64,000 nucleotides of DNA, taken from NCBI GenBank assembly GCA_947179325.1, contig CAMXAU010000003.1, positions 86,402-150,401 on the forward strand, read 5' to 3'. Source of the stretch: an uncultured Bacteroidales bacterium. GTDB lineage: Bacteria; Bacteroidota; Bacteroidia; Bacteroidales; UBA932. A program made the position numbers and the translations under genes. This document shows, one piece after another, positions 32,150 to 42,257 of this stretch. Each line of letters opens with the position of its first letter. Position 1 is the stretch's first letter. The notes under the pieces are model-generated. The model saw nothing but the letters and a program-made list of their open reading frames with translations. It was not told where the DNA came from and searched no databases.

Positions 32150-32530
32150 ATGATACGTAAAATAATGAGAATCGTAGCACTTACCGTGGCACTTGGGCTT
32201 GCGGTATTCGTATATTTCGGGTTCTATTTCGTTTTCGGCGAAGGCGTGAAGGCGGGTGAACTGAATTTCGTCGTCTACAAGGGGTATGTCTTCAAGACAT
32301 ACGAGGGACGCATCATCCAGGCCGGATTCAGGGGAGCCTCAAAGGGAAGCACCTCGACTGCTGTACAGTCATATGAGTTCGACTTCTCGGTCACCGACAA
32401 GGCCATAGCAGACACGCTGAGCCTCTGCGCAGGAAAGAACGTCCAGCTCCACTACAAGGAATACCTCGGGGTACTTCCATGGAGAGGGAAGCAGAAATAT
32501 ATAGTTGACGGCATCATAGCAGTAGAATAA
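32150..32530 (+). CDS. conserved hypothetical, single N-terminal TM helix
   Basis: Hydrophobic N-terminus 'IVALTVALGLAVFVYFGFYFVF'; tightly packed in the operon. Confidence 0.65.
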   Translation: MIRKIMRIVALTVALGLAVFVYFGFYFVFGEGVKAGELNFVVYKGYVFKTYEGRIIQAGFRGASKGSTSTAVQSYEFDFSVTDKAIADTLSLCAGKNVQLHYKEYLGVLPWRGKQKYIVDGIIAVE

Positions 32531-32544
32531 AAGACATAAATACA

Positions 32545-34494
32545 ATGAGACGATCCATCTATACCGCAGCCGCTGCGGCATTCCTCTCCATGGGCCTGTA
32601 CGCCCAGGATATTCCAGGAGCATTTGCAAGCCGCCAGGCAAACGACCAGTCAGGCAGGATACTGACCATGGAGGAGACAATATTGTCAAGGGACCTCTAT
32701 CCGAGAAGCGAAAGGTTCAGGTGGCAGAAAGACGGGAAAACCTATAAGGCAGTAAAGGCATCAGAGGCCGTCCAGCCACAAAGGCGCAATGCCTATGAGG
32801 CCTTCACAGAAGGCAACGGCCTGTATATGCGTGACACCCTGGGGAATGTCACAGCCATAGCCGAGGACTGCGACAGGAACATTGTATATGGGCAGTCCGT
32901 CAGCAGAAACGAATTCGGAATCGACGGCGGGATATTCTGGTCCCCTGACAGGAGCAGGCTCGCATTCTACAGGAAGGACGAAAGCGCGGTCACCGACTTC
33001 CCCCTGCTTGACATCAGGACAAGGACAGGAGAGCTGAAGCCGCTTAAATACCCTATGGCAGGCATGGCGTCTGAGGTGCTGAGGCTATGTGTCTACGACA
33101 TGGCATCCGGGGACACGCTGCATGTGAAGGCAAATGACTTCGGGCACGACCGCTACCTTACCAACATCACATGGTCCCCGGACAGCAGGAGCATATTCAT
33201 ACAGGTCCTTGACCGCAGCCAGAAACACATGAGGCTCAACATGTACGATGCCTCTACCGGTGATTTCGTGAAGACCATACTCAGTGAGGACAACAGCAAT
33301 TATGTGGAGCCGCTTGACCCTCTGTATTTCATAGACGGCAGCAACAGCAGGTTCATATACCGCACTGCAAACAGGGACGGTTTCCGCAACCTGTACCTGT
33401 GCGATACCGACGGGGCTATCCAGAGGCTGACAGCGACTGATGCAGATGTGGAATACATAGGCAATGACGGGAAGGATGTATATTATACCTCGGCGGAGGT
33501 CTCCCCTGTCGAGAACCATTTTTTCAAGATAAACATCAAGACAGGCAAGAAGACAAGGCTGACATATGCAGAAGGATGGCATACCGTCTTCCCAAGCCCT
33601 GACTACAGGCTGTTCATCGACCATTACACAAGCATCGCGAATCCAGGGGTGACAGACCTCTGCACAACGGACGGCAAGAAAAGGGAGAACCTTCATAAAT
33701 GCGAGGACCCTACCATGGACTACGCATATTCGAAGATAATGCTCGGCAGCGTCAAGAGCGCAGACGGAAAATACGACAACTACTACAGGCTGATCCTTCC
33801 GAAGGACTTCGACCCTTCGAGGAAATATCCGATGGTCCTCTATGTCTACGGTGGGCCGCACTCCCAGATGGTGCGCAACACCTACATGGCAGAGCTGCGC
33901 AGATGGGAGATGTACATGGCCCAGAGAGGATATATAGTATATGTACAGGACAACAGGGGGACACAGAACCGCGGACTTGACTTCGAGCAGGCAATCCACG
34001 GGCAGTGCGGACAGGCAGAGATGGCAGACCAGATAGAGGGAATCAGGATGATGGCAGAACTGCCTTTCGTTGACAGGGACCGCATCGGAGTGCACGGATG
34101 GAGCTACGGAGGGTTCATGACAATATCACTCGTGACTAATTACCCGGACATATTCAAGGTGGCAGTTGCCGGAGGCCCGGTCATTGACTGGAAATGGTAT
34201 GAGGTAATGTACGGGGAAAGATACATGGACAGCCCGTCAGTAAACCAGGAGGGATATGAAAAGGTAAGCCTGATCAACAAGGCAAAGGACCTGAAGGGCA
34301 AGCTGCTCATCTGCCAGGGAGCTGTTGACCCGGTCGTTGTATGGCAGCACAGCCTGAGCTTCGTCCAGGAGTGCATCAACAACAATGTGCAGGTGGACTA
34401 TTTCCCTTACCCTACAGCAGAGCACAATATGTTCGGACGGGAGCGCGTGCATCTGTACGACAAGGTCTCAGAATATTTTGACACCTGGCTTTAG
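32545..34494 (+). CDS. S9 family peptidase (dipeptidyl peptidase IV-like)
   Basis: Catalytic 'GVHGWSYGGFMT'; late Asp/His regions 'CQGAVDPVV', 'YPTAEHNMFG'. Confidence 0.93.
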   Translation: MRRSIYTAAAAAFLSMGLYAQDIPGAFASRQANDQSGRILTMEETILSRDLYPRSERFRWQKDGKTYKAVKASEAVQPQRRNAYEAFTEGNGLYMRDTLGNVTAIAEDCDRNIVYGQSVSRNEFGIDGGIFWSPDRSRLAFYRKDESAVTDFPLLDIRTRTGELKPLKYPMAGMASEVLRLCVYDMASGDTLHVKANDFGHDRYLTNITWSPDSRSIFIQVLDRSQKHMRLNMYDASTGDFVKTILSEDNSNYVEPLDPLYFIDGSNSRFIYRTANRDGFRNLYLCDTDGAIQRLTATDADVEYIGNDGKDVYYTSAEVSPVENHFFKINIKTGKKTRLTYAEGWHTVFPSPDYRLFIDHYTSIANPGVTDLCTTDGKKRENLHKCEDPTMDYAYSKIMLGSVKSADGKYDNYYRLILPKDFDPSRKYPMVLYVYGGPHSQMVRNTYMAELRRWEMYMAQRGYIVYVQDNRGTQNRGLDFEQAIHGQCGQAEMADQIEGIRMMAELPFVDRDRIGVHGWSYGGFMTISLVTNYPDIFKVAVAGGPVIDWKWYEVMYGERYMDSPSVNQEGYEKVSLINKAKDLKGKLLICQGAVDPVVVWQHSLSFVQECINNNVQVDYFPYPTAEHNMFGRERVHLYDKVSEYFDTWL

Positions 34495-34499
34495 ACAAC

Positions 34500-35501
34500 A
34501 TGGAAAAATTCAGGATAGGCATTATCGGAGCGGGCCATATCGCAGAGAAGATGGCCGCTACAATTGCAGGCATGGACAATGCTGAAGCCTACGCAGTTGC
34601 CTCGCGAGAACTTGGGAAAGCCAGGGATTTTGCAGACAGATGGGGATTCACCAAGGCATACGGCAGCTATGAGGAGCTTGCAGACGACCCGCTTGTCGAA
34701 CTGATATATGTGGCCACACCGCACTCTCTCCATCACAGACATGTAATGATGTGCCTTGAAAAGGGGAAGCCGGTATTGTGTGAAAAGGCCTTCATGCTCA
34801 ATGCATCAGAGGCAAAGGAGGCTATCGGGCTTGCCAGGAGCAGAGGGGTGTTCCTTGCCGAGGCAATATGGACACGATACATGCCGTCAAGGAGATATAT
34901 CAAAAAGATTATAGACAGCGGAGAGATAGGAGTTCCTTCTCTGCTGACAGCCCACCTCAGCTACCCTGTCTCACACAAGGAGAGGATCATCAGGCCGGAA
35001 CTCGGAGGCGGGGCACTCCTTGACCTTGGGGTCTACTGCATCAATTTCGCCCTGATGAATTTCGGTGACGACATCTCGGGAATCACCTCTGTATGCACCA
35101 AGTCAGAGACCGGGATGGACATGACAGACAATATAACCATTGCCTACAGGGACGGACGCACCGCTGTCCTTACATCATCTGCGTTATGCGCAGACGACAG
35201 GCAGGGCATCATACGTGGGAACAAGGGATATATTGTAGTGGACAACATCAACAACCCTTTACATATAGAGCTGTATGACAGGAGCCACGAACTCGTAAGG
35301 ACCTACGACATGCCACCGCAGATAACCGGATTTGAATATGAAGTCCAGGCCTGCATGGATGCAATCAAGGCCGGGAAGACAGAACCTGAGGCAATGCCGC
35401 ACAGCGAAATCACGAAAGTCATGGAAATCATGGACAGCCTACGCGCGGACTGGGGCGTCCGTTTCCCTGGTGAAGAGAAGCAGCATTCCTGCACAGAATA
35501 A
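34500..35501 (+). CDS. Gfo/Idh/MocA-family oxidoreductase
   Basis: 'IGIIGAGHIAEKMAATIAGM', 'VATPHSLHHRHVMMCLEKGKPVLCEK'. Confidence 0.92.
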   Translation: MEKFRIGIIGAGHIAEKMAATIAGMDNAEAYAVASRELGKARDFADRWGFTKAYGSYEELADDPLVELIYVATPHSLHHRHVMMCLEKGKPVLCEKAFMLNASEAKEAIGLARSRGVFLAEAIWTRYMPSRRYIKKIIDSGEIGVPSLLTAHLSYPVSHKERIIRPELGGGALLDLGVYCINFALMNFGDDISGITSVCTKSETGMDMTDNITIAYRDGRTAVLTSSALCADDRQGIIRGNKGYIVVDNINNPLHIELYDRSHELVRTYDMPPQITGFEYEVQACMDAIKAGKTEPEAMPHSEITKVMEIMDSLRADWGVRFPGEEKQHSCTE

Positions 35502-35527
35502 CATATTGCGAGACAGATTAATTACAG

Positions 35528-36769
35528 ATGAAAAGCATCAGAAACATATACAAGATAGGAAAAGGTCCGTCCAGCAGCCATACCATGGGTCCATACAAGG
35601 CTGTCAATTCATACCTGATGAACCATCCGGACACAAAAGGGCTGCAGGTAACCCTCTATGGTTCACTTGCAGCTACAGGCAAGGGCCACCTCACAGACGA
35701 GGCGATAAAGGAGGCATATTCCTCATGGGCAAAGAATAAAGGCGGAGAAGACAAGGGCGGAGTTGAGATTATATGGAAGCCCAAGGAATCACTTCCCGGA
35801 CATCCGAACGGGATGACAGTCTCATCCATTGGAAATGATGGCGGCACATACGGCAGCTGGACCTACTACAGCATCGGAGGAGGTGACATAAAATGCGAAG
35901 AGAAGCCTGAATCCGAAGACAATCCGGACTATTACAGCCTTGACACATTGAGCGAGATCCTAGAATGGTGCAACCACAACGGCAAGGCATTCTGGGAATA
36001 TGTTGACGAGAAAGAAGGAGCCGTCCCGGGATTCTGGGAGCACCTTGAGCGTGTATGGCAAGTCATGTGCGAGGCCGTGGAACGCGGGATAGACCAGGAA
36101 GGCGCACTTCCCGGCCCTCTGCATATCAGGAGAAAGGCATCAAGCTACTTCATCCGCGCAGAAGGCTATAAGGATGTGCTGCGCACCCGGGGACTGATAT
36201 TCTCGTACGCTCTGGCTGTCAGCGAAGAGAACGCCTGCGGAGGAACGATCGTGACAGCACCTACATGCGGTTCATGCGGGGTTGTCCCTGGAGTGCTCTA
36301 CCATCTGAAAAAAGTCTACGGATTCAGCGACAAGCGTATCATAAGGTCGCTTGCCACAGCCGGTATCGTCGGCAATGTCGTCAAGCAGAACGCTTCTGTA
36401 TCAGGTGCAGAGGTCGGCTGCCAGGGAGAGGTCGGTGTCGCATGCGCCATGGCGGCTGCAGCTGCAACACAGCTCATGGGCGGAAGCCCTTCCCAGATAG
36501 AATACGCTGCGGAAATGGGCCTTGAGCACCATCTCGGGCTGACCTGCGACCCTGTGTGCGGACTCGTGCAGATACCATGCATAGAGAGGAACGCATACGC
36601 AGCAGCAAGGGCACTGGATGCCAGCATATATGCACTCTACACAGACGGGCTTCACAGAGTATCTTTCGACCAGGTGGTCAATGTAATGAAAGAGACAGGA
36701 AAAGACCTCCCGTCTGTCTACAAGGAGACTTCAGAGGGAGGTCTTGCAAAAGTTCTTGAACAAAAATAG
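35528..36769 (+). CDS. sdaA: L-serine ammonia-lyase, iron-sulfur dependent (single chain)
   Basis: 'IGKGPSSSHTMGP', 'APTCGSCGVVPGVLYH', 'GLTCDPVCGLVQIPCIERN'. Confidence 0.93.
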   Translation: MKSIRNIYKIGKGPSSSHTMGPYKAVNSYLMNHPDTKGLQVTLYGSLAATGKGHLTDEAIKEAYSSWAKNKGGEDKGGVEIIWKPKESLPGHPNGMTVSSIGNDGGTYGSWTYYSIGGGDIKCEEKPESEDNPDYYSLDTLSEILEWCNHNGKAFWEYVDEKEGAVPGFWEHLERVWQVMCEAVERGIDQEGALPGPLHIRRKASSYFIRAEGYKDVLRTRGLIFSYALAVSEENACGGTIVTAPTCGSCGVVPGVLYHLKKVYGFSDKRIIRSLATAGIVGNVVKQNASVSGAEVGCQGEVGVACAMAAAAATQLMGGSPSQIEYAAEMGLEHHLGLTCDPVCGLVQIPCIERNAYAAARALDASIYALYTDGLHRVSFDQVVNVMKETGKDLPSVYKETSEGGLAKVLEQK

Positions 36770-36787
36770 CCAAGTACGGATCCCCGG

Positions 36788-39604
36788 CTACCTCATGTAG
36801 GCGGGGACAACTCCGTCATATGGCTTCAGTTCCTTGGCAACCACATACCTCTTACGCCCGTCATAATGCACATCATACTCGTAGACCTGTGCCATCGGGG
36901 CATGTACATAGACCTTTATTTCCCTTTCCTTAAACATTCCATCGAATGATCCGACACGGTCTCCTATAGTAAGTACGCATCTGTCGTTATCCCAATCGAA
37001 ATCAATGCGGCTGTACTTCCCTTTCTCATAATTGTAGTTGACCCCCTCGTCCTCATACAGGTAGGATGAGCCATATGCCCCGGTATAGACATGCACTTCA
37101 AGATAGCCGTCCTGAGACTGTGACGTGTATTCAATCTCCGGCCCCATAGGGATTATGCTTCCGGCACGTACATATACCGGCAGATGCCCGTATGGTGCAT
37201 CAGCAACGATATTCTTTCCTCCATTCAGGAGATGCCCTGTCCTGAAATCATACCATCTGCCCTCCGGGAGATACACCTTTCGGCTGCGTGCTCCGTATTC
37301 ATACACAGGGCAGACCATGAATGAGCTGCCGAACATGAACTGGTCACTGATGTTGTGTACTTTATGCTCATCCGGGAAGTCCATGACAAGCGGACGCATT
37401 ATGGTCCCGTCATGTGTCCATGTCCTGGAAGCCATCGTATAGATATAAGGCATAAGCTTATATCTCAGCTTATTATAATAAAGCATGCTCTGATACGCAG
37501 GATGTGTCTCCGGAGCTATATTGTAAAGCTCACGGTACGGGTACTGCCCGTGGGAGCGGTAAAGCGGGCAGAATGCCCCCCACTGATGCCATCTGGCATT
37601 AAGTTCACGCCATTCCTCCATCTCCGGACTGCCCTCGACAGCGGTCTCGAATTTATGCTGTACGCAGAAGCCTCCTATATCCTGTGTCCAGTAAGGGATG
37701 CCTGACATTGCGAAGTTAAGTCCGGCGGAAATCTGCGCCTTCATATCCTCCCAGCATGTGCCGATGTCCCCGGACCATGTCGCGGTGGAATACCTCTGAA
37801 GCCCAGCGAATCCGGACCTTGTCAGAAGGAAGACCCTCTGGTTCGGAGACTCTTTCCTCTGGCCTTCATAGATAGCCTTGGCATTCATCAGGGCATATGC
37901 ATTCAGATAACGTGCAGAAGAGCCAAGATATGTAGGACCGGACAACGCCTTGCGGTATTCCAGCGAGGCATTGGAAAGGATATCAGGCTCAGACGCATCC
38001 ATCCACCAGGCATCGATGCCCTTTGAGAAAAGATGTTCATTCATCTGTTTCCAGAAAAGCTTGCGGGCCTTCGGATTATAGGCATCATAGAAGGAGCCTA
38101 TATATCCCGGTCCTATCCAGTCACGGACGCTGTCCTGCACTGCACGCTGGTACATGGCCCCGATTTTATCCAGTTCGCGGTAATGCTCCGTAGAGGCATA
38201 GAATTTCGGCCAGACGGATATCATGATATTCGCATTAAGGCTATGCACGCTGTCAATCATAGCCTGCGGATCAGGGAAGCGTGCAGGATCAAATTCATGG
38301 CTTCCCCATGCATCCTCTTCCCAATACGACCAGTCCATGACTATGTTGTCGATTCCAATTCCTCTTCGCCTGTTCTCAGACAGGGCATCAAGAAGTTCAT
38401 CCTGTGTCTTGTAGCGTTCACGGCTCTGCCAATATCCCATTGCCCATTTCGGCATTATCTGGCTTTTGCCTGTAAGCCTGCGGTAGCCAGCGATTACAGC
38501 GTCCGCATTATGCCCTGCAATGAAATAGTAGTCAACCTGGTCACCGATTTCACTCCACCATGACTGCTTGGTCTGCTCCTCTTCTGGAACCGGGGTGAGA
38601 GCCTTCAGGGAAATGTACGAGACACCTCCGTCAGGACGCCATACAACCTTGACTTTGCGCGGCTTTCCCTTCTCCATGTTGACATTGAACTTCACACTGT
38701 TCGGGTTCCATGCTGTACGCCAATGCTCCGGAACGACTTCTTCTCCGTCCATATAGACAGTGGTATATCCTGCATAATACAATATGAAACGGTATGTCCC
38801 GCTTTCTTCAGGTGTTATTTCACCCTCCCAGGTTATAGTCGAGCCATAGAACCTGGACATGAACTCCTCCGGGAAATCCTTTACCTTCTCAAGGTCCGAA
38901 TAGTCCAGTCTCTGCTCATTCCGCTCTATTGTACTGCCGTCGGCATCACGGTATACGGCACGCAGCCCTGAAGTCCCGAATGCCTCGTCAAGCTGGGCGT
39001 AGTCACGGGGATCGCCCCATCTTGTCAGGGAATAATTGTCCCACAGGATACCGTAGCCAACTGTAGAGACGATGAAAGGGACTGAGACTTTAGTGTTGTA
39101 CTGATAAAGCGTCTCATTCTTCCCCTTGTAGTTGAATTCATCGCTCTGATGCTGCCCGAGCCCGTGAAATGACTCGTGCGCAGGAGACAAGAATACCTGG
39201 CGCACTGAATAGCCCTTGCCGTCTTCGGTCTCGATGCCGGTAAATTCCCTTCTGTCCTCCTGGAGCATATGCTTCCCTTTATGGTCAATGTACGTCACCT
39301 TTCCAGTTGCCATGTTGACACTTACATTCAACGAATCTGTAGAGATGACAGTCTCATCCGCTCCCTTTTTGAGCCTGATACGGCAGCGTTTTCTGCTTTT
39401 TTTCAGGACAGACAATGAACTGCGCCTTGAAAACTCCGCTTCCTGCGGGACAGCGGAGACTCTCACTATATTGTCAGAGATAACCTCAACGCGTATCTTT
39501 TCACCGTTTTCGGCCTTGATTGTAACATTTCTGCCGGATCTCCTGACATCACCGCATGACACAGCTGCCAGCAACAGAAGAAAAAGGTATATAGTCCTTT
39601 TCAT
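36788..39604 (-). CDS. GH31 family glycosidase with PA14 insertion, lipoprotein
   Basis: 'DNIVMDWSYW', 'WWMDASEPD' (GH31 nucleophile region), PA14-like 'ITPEESGTYRFILYYAGYTTVYMDGE'; lipobox 'AAVSCG'; start inferred at MKRTIYLF. Confidence 0.92.
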   Translation of the reverse strand: MKRTIYLFLLLLAAVSCGDVRRSGRNVTIKAENGEKIRVEVISDNIVRVSAVPQEAEFSRRSSLSVLKKSRKRCRIRLKKGADETVISTDSLNVSVNMATGKVTYIDHKGKHMLQEDRREFTGIETEDGKGYSVRQVFLSPAHESFHGLGQHQSDEFNYKGKNETLYQYNTKVSVPFIVSTVGYGILWDNYSLTRWGDPRDYAQLDEAFGTSGLRAVYRDADGSTIERNEQRLDYSDLEKVKDFPEEFMSRFYGSTITWEGEITPEESGTYRFILYYAGYTTVYMDGEEVVPEHWRTAWNPNSVKFNVNMEKGKPRKVKVVWRPDGGVSYISLKALTPVPEEEQTKQSWWSEIGDQVDYYFIAGHNADAVIAGYRRLTGKSQIMPKWAMGYWQSRERYKTQDELLDALSENRRRGIGIDNIVMDWSYWEEDAWGSHEFDPARFPDPQAMIDSVHSLNANIMISVWPKFYASTEHYRELDKIGAMYQRAVQDSVRDWIGPGYIGSFYDAYNPKARKLFWKQMNEHLFSKGIDAWWMDASEPDILSNASLEYRKALSGPTYLGSSARYLNAYALMNAKAIYEGQRKESPNQRVFLLTRSGFAGLQRYSTATWSGDIGTCWEDMKAQISAGLNFAMSGIPYWTQDIGGFCVQHKFETAVEGSPEMEEWRELNARWHQWGAFCPLYRSHGQYPYRELYNIAPETHPAYQSMLYYNKLRYKLMPYIYTMASRTWTHDGTIMRPLVMDFPDEHKVHNISDQFMFGSSFMVCPVYEYGARSRKVYLPEGRWYDFRTGHLLNGGKNIVADAPYGHLPVYVRAGSIIPMGPEIEYTSQSQDGYLEVHVYTGAYGSSYLYEDEGVNYNYEKGKYSRIDFDWDNDRCVLTIGDRVGSFDGMFKEREIKVYVHAPMAQVYEYDVHYDGRKRYVVAKELKPYDGVVPAYMR

Positions 39605-39617
39605 GAAATTGTTTATG

Positions 39618-40478
39618 TTATTGATCATTATGGTTATTGTATGACGCCGTCCTCATGGCAACTTCACCGGCAGCCTTTGCGAAATCCTCAGTGCTATCCG
39701 CGAAGAGGATGCCTCGTGAGGAGTTGATGAGCAGGCCTCCGTGGCTGTTGGCACCATTGGCGATGACCTCTTCGGCCGAGCCGCCCTGTGCGCCCACTCC
39801 GGGCACCAGGAGGAAATTGTCAGGACAGAAGCTGCGTATCTCCTTCAGCTTGTCCGCCTTGGTCGCCCCTACCACGAACATCATGTTGTCAGGGGTGGAA
39901 ATCTCCATCATTTCTTCCATGACTGCACGATAGAGAGGCTTTCCGTCTTTCTGCGCTGTCTGGAACTGGACTGCTGACGCATTTGAAGTCAGCGCAAGCA
40001 CAATGGCCCATTTGTCCTTATAGCCGAGGAAAGGTGTCACGCTGTCCGCACCCATGTAAGGGGCAACTGTAACTGCGTCAAAATCCATTTCCTCGAAAAA
40101 GGCCTTGGCATACATTTTTGCCGTATTGCCGATGTCTCCCCTCTTTGCGTCGGCAATCAGGAACATCTCCGGATATCTGCTTCTGATATAGTCCACAGTG
40201 GCCTCCAGTGCCCTTATGCCGTCTGCACCATAGCATTCATAGAATGCAAGGTTTGGCTTGTATGCGACGCAATAAGGAGCCGTAGCATCTATTATTGCCT
40301 TGTTGAACTCGACGATTGAGCGTGCCTTGCCCTTGAAGAGCTGTCCCATGGCAGCGACTTCTCCTCCCTTGGAAAGAGCCTTTACATGTTCCGGCATCTT
40401 GTCGAAATCCACGTCAAGACCGACACAGAGCATCGTTCCCTTTGATTTTATCTGGCTGTATAATTGTTCTCTGTTCAT
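39618..40478 (-). CDS. pyrF: orotidine 5'-phosphate decarboxylase (class 2)
   Basis: 'LCVGLDVDFDKMP', 'FLIADAKRGDIGNTAKMYA', 'VPGVGAQGG'; start inferred at MNREQLYS. Confidence 0.93.
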   Translation of the reverse strand: MNREQLYSQIKSKGTMLCVGLDVDFDKMPEHVKALSKGGEVAAMGQLFKGKARSIVEFNKAIIDATAPYCVAYKPNLAFYECYGADGIRALEATVDYIRSRYPEMFLIADAKRGDIGNTAKMYAKAFFEEMDFDAVTVAPYMGADSVTPFLGYKDKWAIVLALTSNASAVQFQTAQKDGKPLYRAVMEEMMEISTPDNMMFVVGATKADKLKEIRSFCPDNFLLVPGVGAQGGSAEEVIANGANSHGGLLINSSRGILFADSTEDFAKAAGEVAMRTASYNNHNDQ

Positions 40479-40562
40479 ATATCTATTTTTTTGTTTTTCA
40501 TTGTCCTGCATCAGAAAAAGCCGTGCATCCGCAGACTCGCTGCACATTACAGGCACGGCCTC

Positions 40563-41909
40563 CTAATAATATCTGTAGAACAGGGCGATTGATTCCATGC
40601 CGGCAAAAAGCTGCTTAAGCAGGTAGCTTTCGTTAGGCGAATGGATTGTGTCACGTTCAAGGCCGAATCCCATCAGAAGAGGGTCGATTCCGAGGATGCG
40701 CTGAAGGTCTGCAAGAATCGGTATGCTTCCTCCTCCCCTGCTCGGCACAGGCTCTATGCCATAGACTTCGGTCATGGCCTTTGAGGCTGCCTGATATGCT
40801 TCTGAAGAAATCGGGATAAGGAAGCCGTCTCCTCCGTGGCAAGGCTTGACCTCGACCTTGACGTAATCCGGTGCGATTGCCCGGAAGTGCTCGCAGAAGA
40901 GACGTGTTATGGTCTCGCTGTCCTGGTTGGGAACAAGCCTCATCGAAATCTTCGCACGAGCCTCGGAAGGGAGCACCGTCTTCGAGCCTTCACCTGTGAA
41001 TCCGCCCCAGATTCCATTCACATCAAGGCAAGGACGTATTCCGGTACGCTCAAGTGTCGTATATCCTTTCTCTCCCTTTACTTCTTTTATGTCGAGGAAT
41101 GATTTGTATTCTTCAAGGTCGAACGGTGCACGTGCCAGCTTTGCGCGGTCCTCGGCAGAGAGTTCCACGACATCATCGTAGAAGCCTTTCACTGTGATGT
41201 GACCGTCTTTGTCTATCAATGAGGATATCATGTCGCAGAGGACATTTATCGGGTTGGCCACGGCTCCGCCGTAATGGCCGGAATGGAGGTCTTTGTCAGG
41301 TCCTGTCACCTTGACTTCGACGTATGAGAGGCCACGCATTCCGCAGTTGATGGAAGGTACTGATTCTGAAATCATTGTCGTATCCGAGACAAGGATGATG
41401 TCAGCCGCGAGCATCTCCTTGTGCTCTTTTGCCCATTTGGCAAGGGACGGGCTGCCGATTTCCTCCTCGCCCTCGAGGATGAATTTGACATTGTGCCTGA
41501 GTCCGGCTTCGCGCACCATGAATTCAAAAGCCTTTATGTGCATGAAGAGCTGCCCTTTGTCATCGTTGGCTCCGCGTGCATAGATGGCCCCGTCACGGAT
41601 TTCCGGCTCGAATGGAGCAGAATGCCACAGTTCCACCGGATCTACAGGCTGGACGTCATAATGTCCGTAGACCAGGACGGTCTTTGCATCCGGGCTGACG
41701 GTCTTCTGTCCGAAGACCACAGGATGTCCGTCTGTCCGGTAGACTGCCGCCTCATCGGCACCGGCTTCTTTGAGAAGTTCCACAAGACGTTCCGCACAGC
41801 GCACCATGTCCGGCCTGTTTTCAGGTGATGAACTGATTGAGGGAATACGGAGCAATGAGAAGAGTTCCTCAAAAAAACGCTCTTTGTTAGCTTCAATATA
41901 AGTCTTCAT
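40563..41909 (-). CDS. M20 family dipeptidase; start inferred at MKTYIEANKERF
   Basis: 'LVYGHYDVQP', 'YARGANDDKGQ', 'EGEEEIGSPSL'. The first 100 residues of the long ORF (to 42209) cover promoter/repeat DNA and look non-coding. Confidence 0.92.
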   Translation of the reverse strand: MKTYIEANKERFFEELFSLLRIPSISSSPENRPDMVRCAERLVELLKEAGADEAAVYRTDGHPVVFGQKTVSPDAKTVLVYGHYDVQPVDPVELWHSAPFEPEIRDGAIYARGANDDKGQLFMHIKAFEFMVREAGLRHNVKFILEGEEEIGSPSLAKWAKEHKEMLAADIILVSDTTMISESVPSINCGMRGLSYVEVKVTGPDKDLHSGHYGGAVANPINVLCDMISSLIDKDGHITVKGFYDDVVELSAEDRAKLARAPFDLEEYKSFLDIKEVKGEKGYTTLERTGIRPCLDVNGIWGGFTGEGSKTVLPSEARAKISMRLVPNQDSETITRLFCEHFRAIAPDYVKVEVKPCHGGDGFLIPISSEAYQAASKAMTEVYGIEPVPSRGGGSIPILADLQRILGIDPLLMGFGLERDTIHSPNESYLLKQLFAGMESIALFYRYY

Positions 41910-41980
41910 GCAATCATAATTTAATTTCACAATAATATCCCCGCCACGGTCTCCGCCTGGTCCGGCAGCCGGACAGGAAT

Positions 41981-42076
41981 CCCATCCTAAACATCTGTCA
42001 CAACGTAATCTGCGACAAACGTACAAATTTACATTTAATTTCGCAGCAATCAAAACGCGGGGAGAGCGGACGGCAA
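41981..42076 (+). repeat. left copy of 96-bp direct repeat flanking PUL-2
   Basis: cccatcctaaacatctgtcacaacgtaatctgcgacaaacgtacaaatttacatttaatttcgcagcaatcaaaacgcggggagagcggacggcaa; 92/96 identical by eye to 52884-52979. Confidence 0.95.
42024..42054 (-). promoter_or_regulatory. putative Bacteroidota promoter of the M20 peptidase (TTTG-19-TAAATTTG)
   Basis: Minus strand reads tTTTGattgctgcgaaattaaatgTAAATTTG; boxes at 42051-42054 and 42024-42031, spacing 19; lies within the left repeat. Confidence 0.6.
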
Positions 42077-42198
42077 CTATCGGCAAGGCAGCTGCTGCCG
42101 GGAGGAGGGCATGGCGCAAGGTCCGGCACGAAGCAGAATTGTCCGGATGGGTTTCGAGGGCCGGGCACCAGGCTGTTCTGAATGAATGCACACAAAAA

Positions 42199-42229
42199 CT
42201 CCGGAGCATGCGTGAATGCAGCTCCGGAG
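42199..42229 (-). terminator. intrinsic terminator of PUL-2 operon
   Basis: Minus strand: CTCCGGAGC/GCTCCGGAG perfect 9-bp stem followed by TTTTTGTG, ~30 bp after the GH18 stop codon. Confidence 0.8.
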
Positions 42230-42257
42230 CTGAGATGGCTTATGGTTCAGGGGGGTG

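Noticed and set aside
33085-34095. 336-aa minus-strand ORF opposite the S9 peptidase
   Set aside because: Antisense to a clear S9 peptidase CDS; Cys/His/Val-rich composition typical of a shadow frame.
41910-42209. N-terminal 100-residue extension of the M20 ORF
   Set aside because: Covers the promoter and the 96-bp repeat; Cys/Arg-rich with no domain, and MKTYIEANKERF is the conventional N-terminus.
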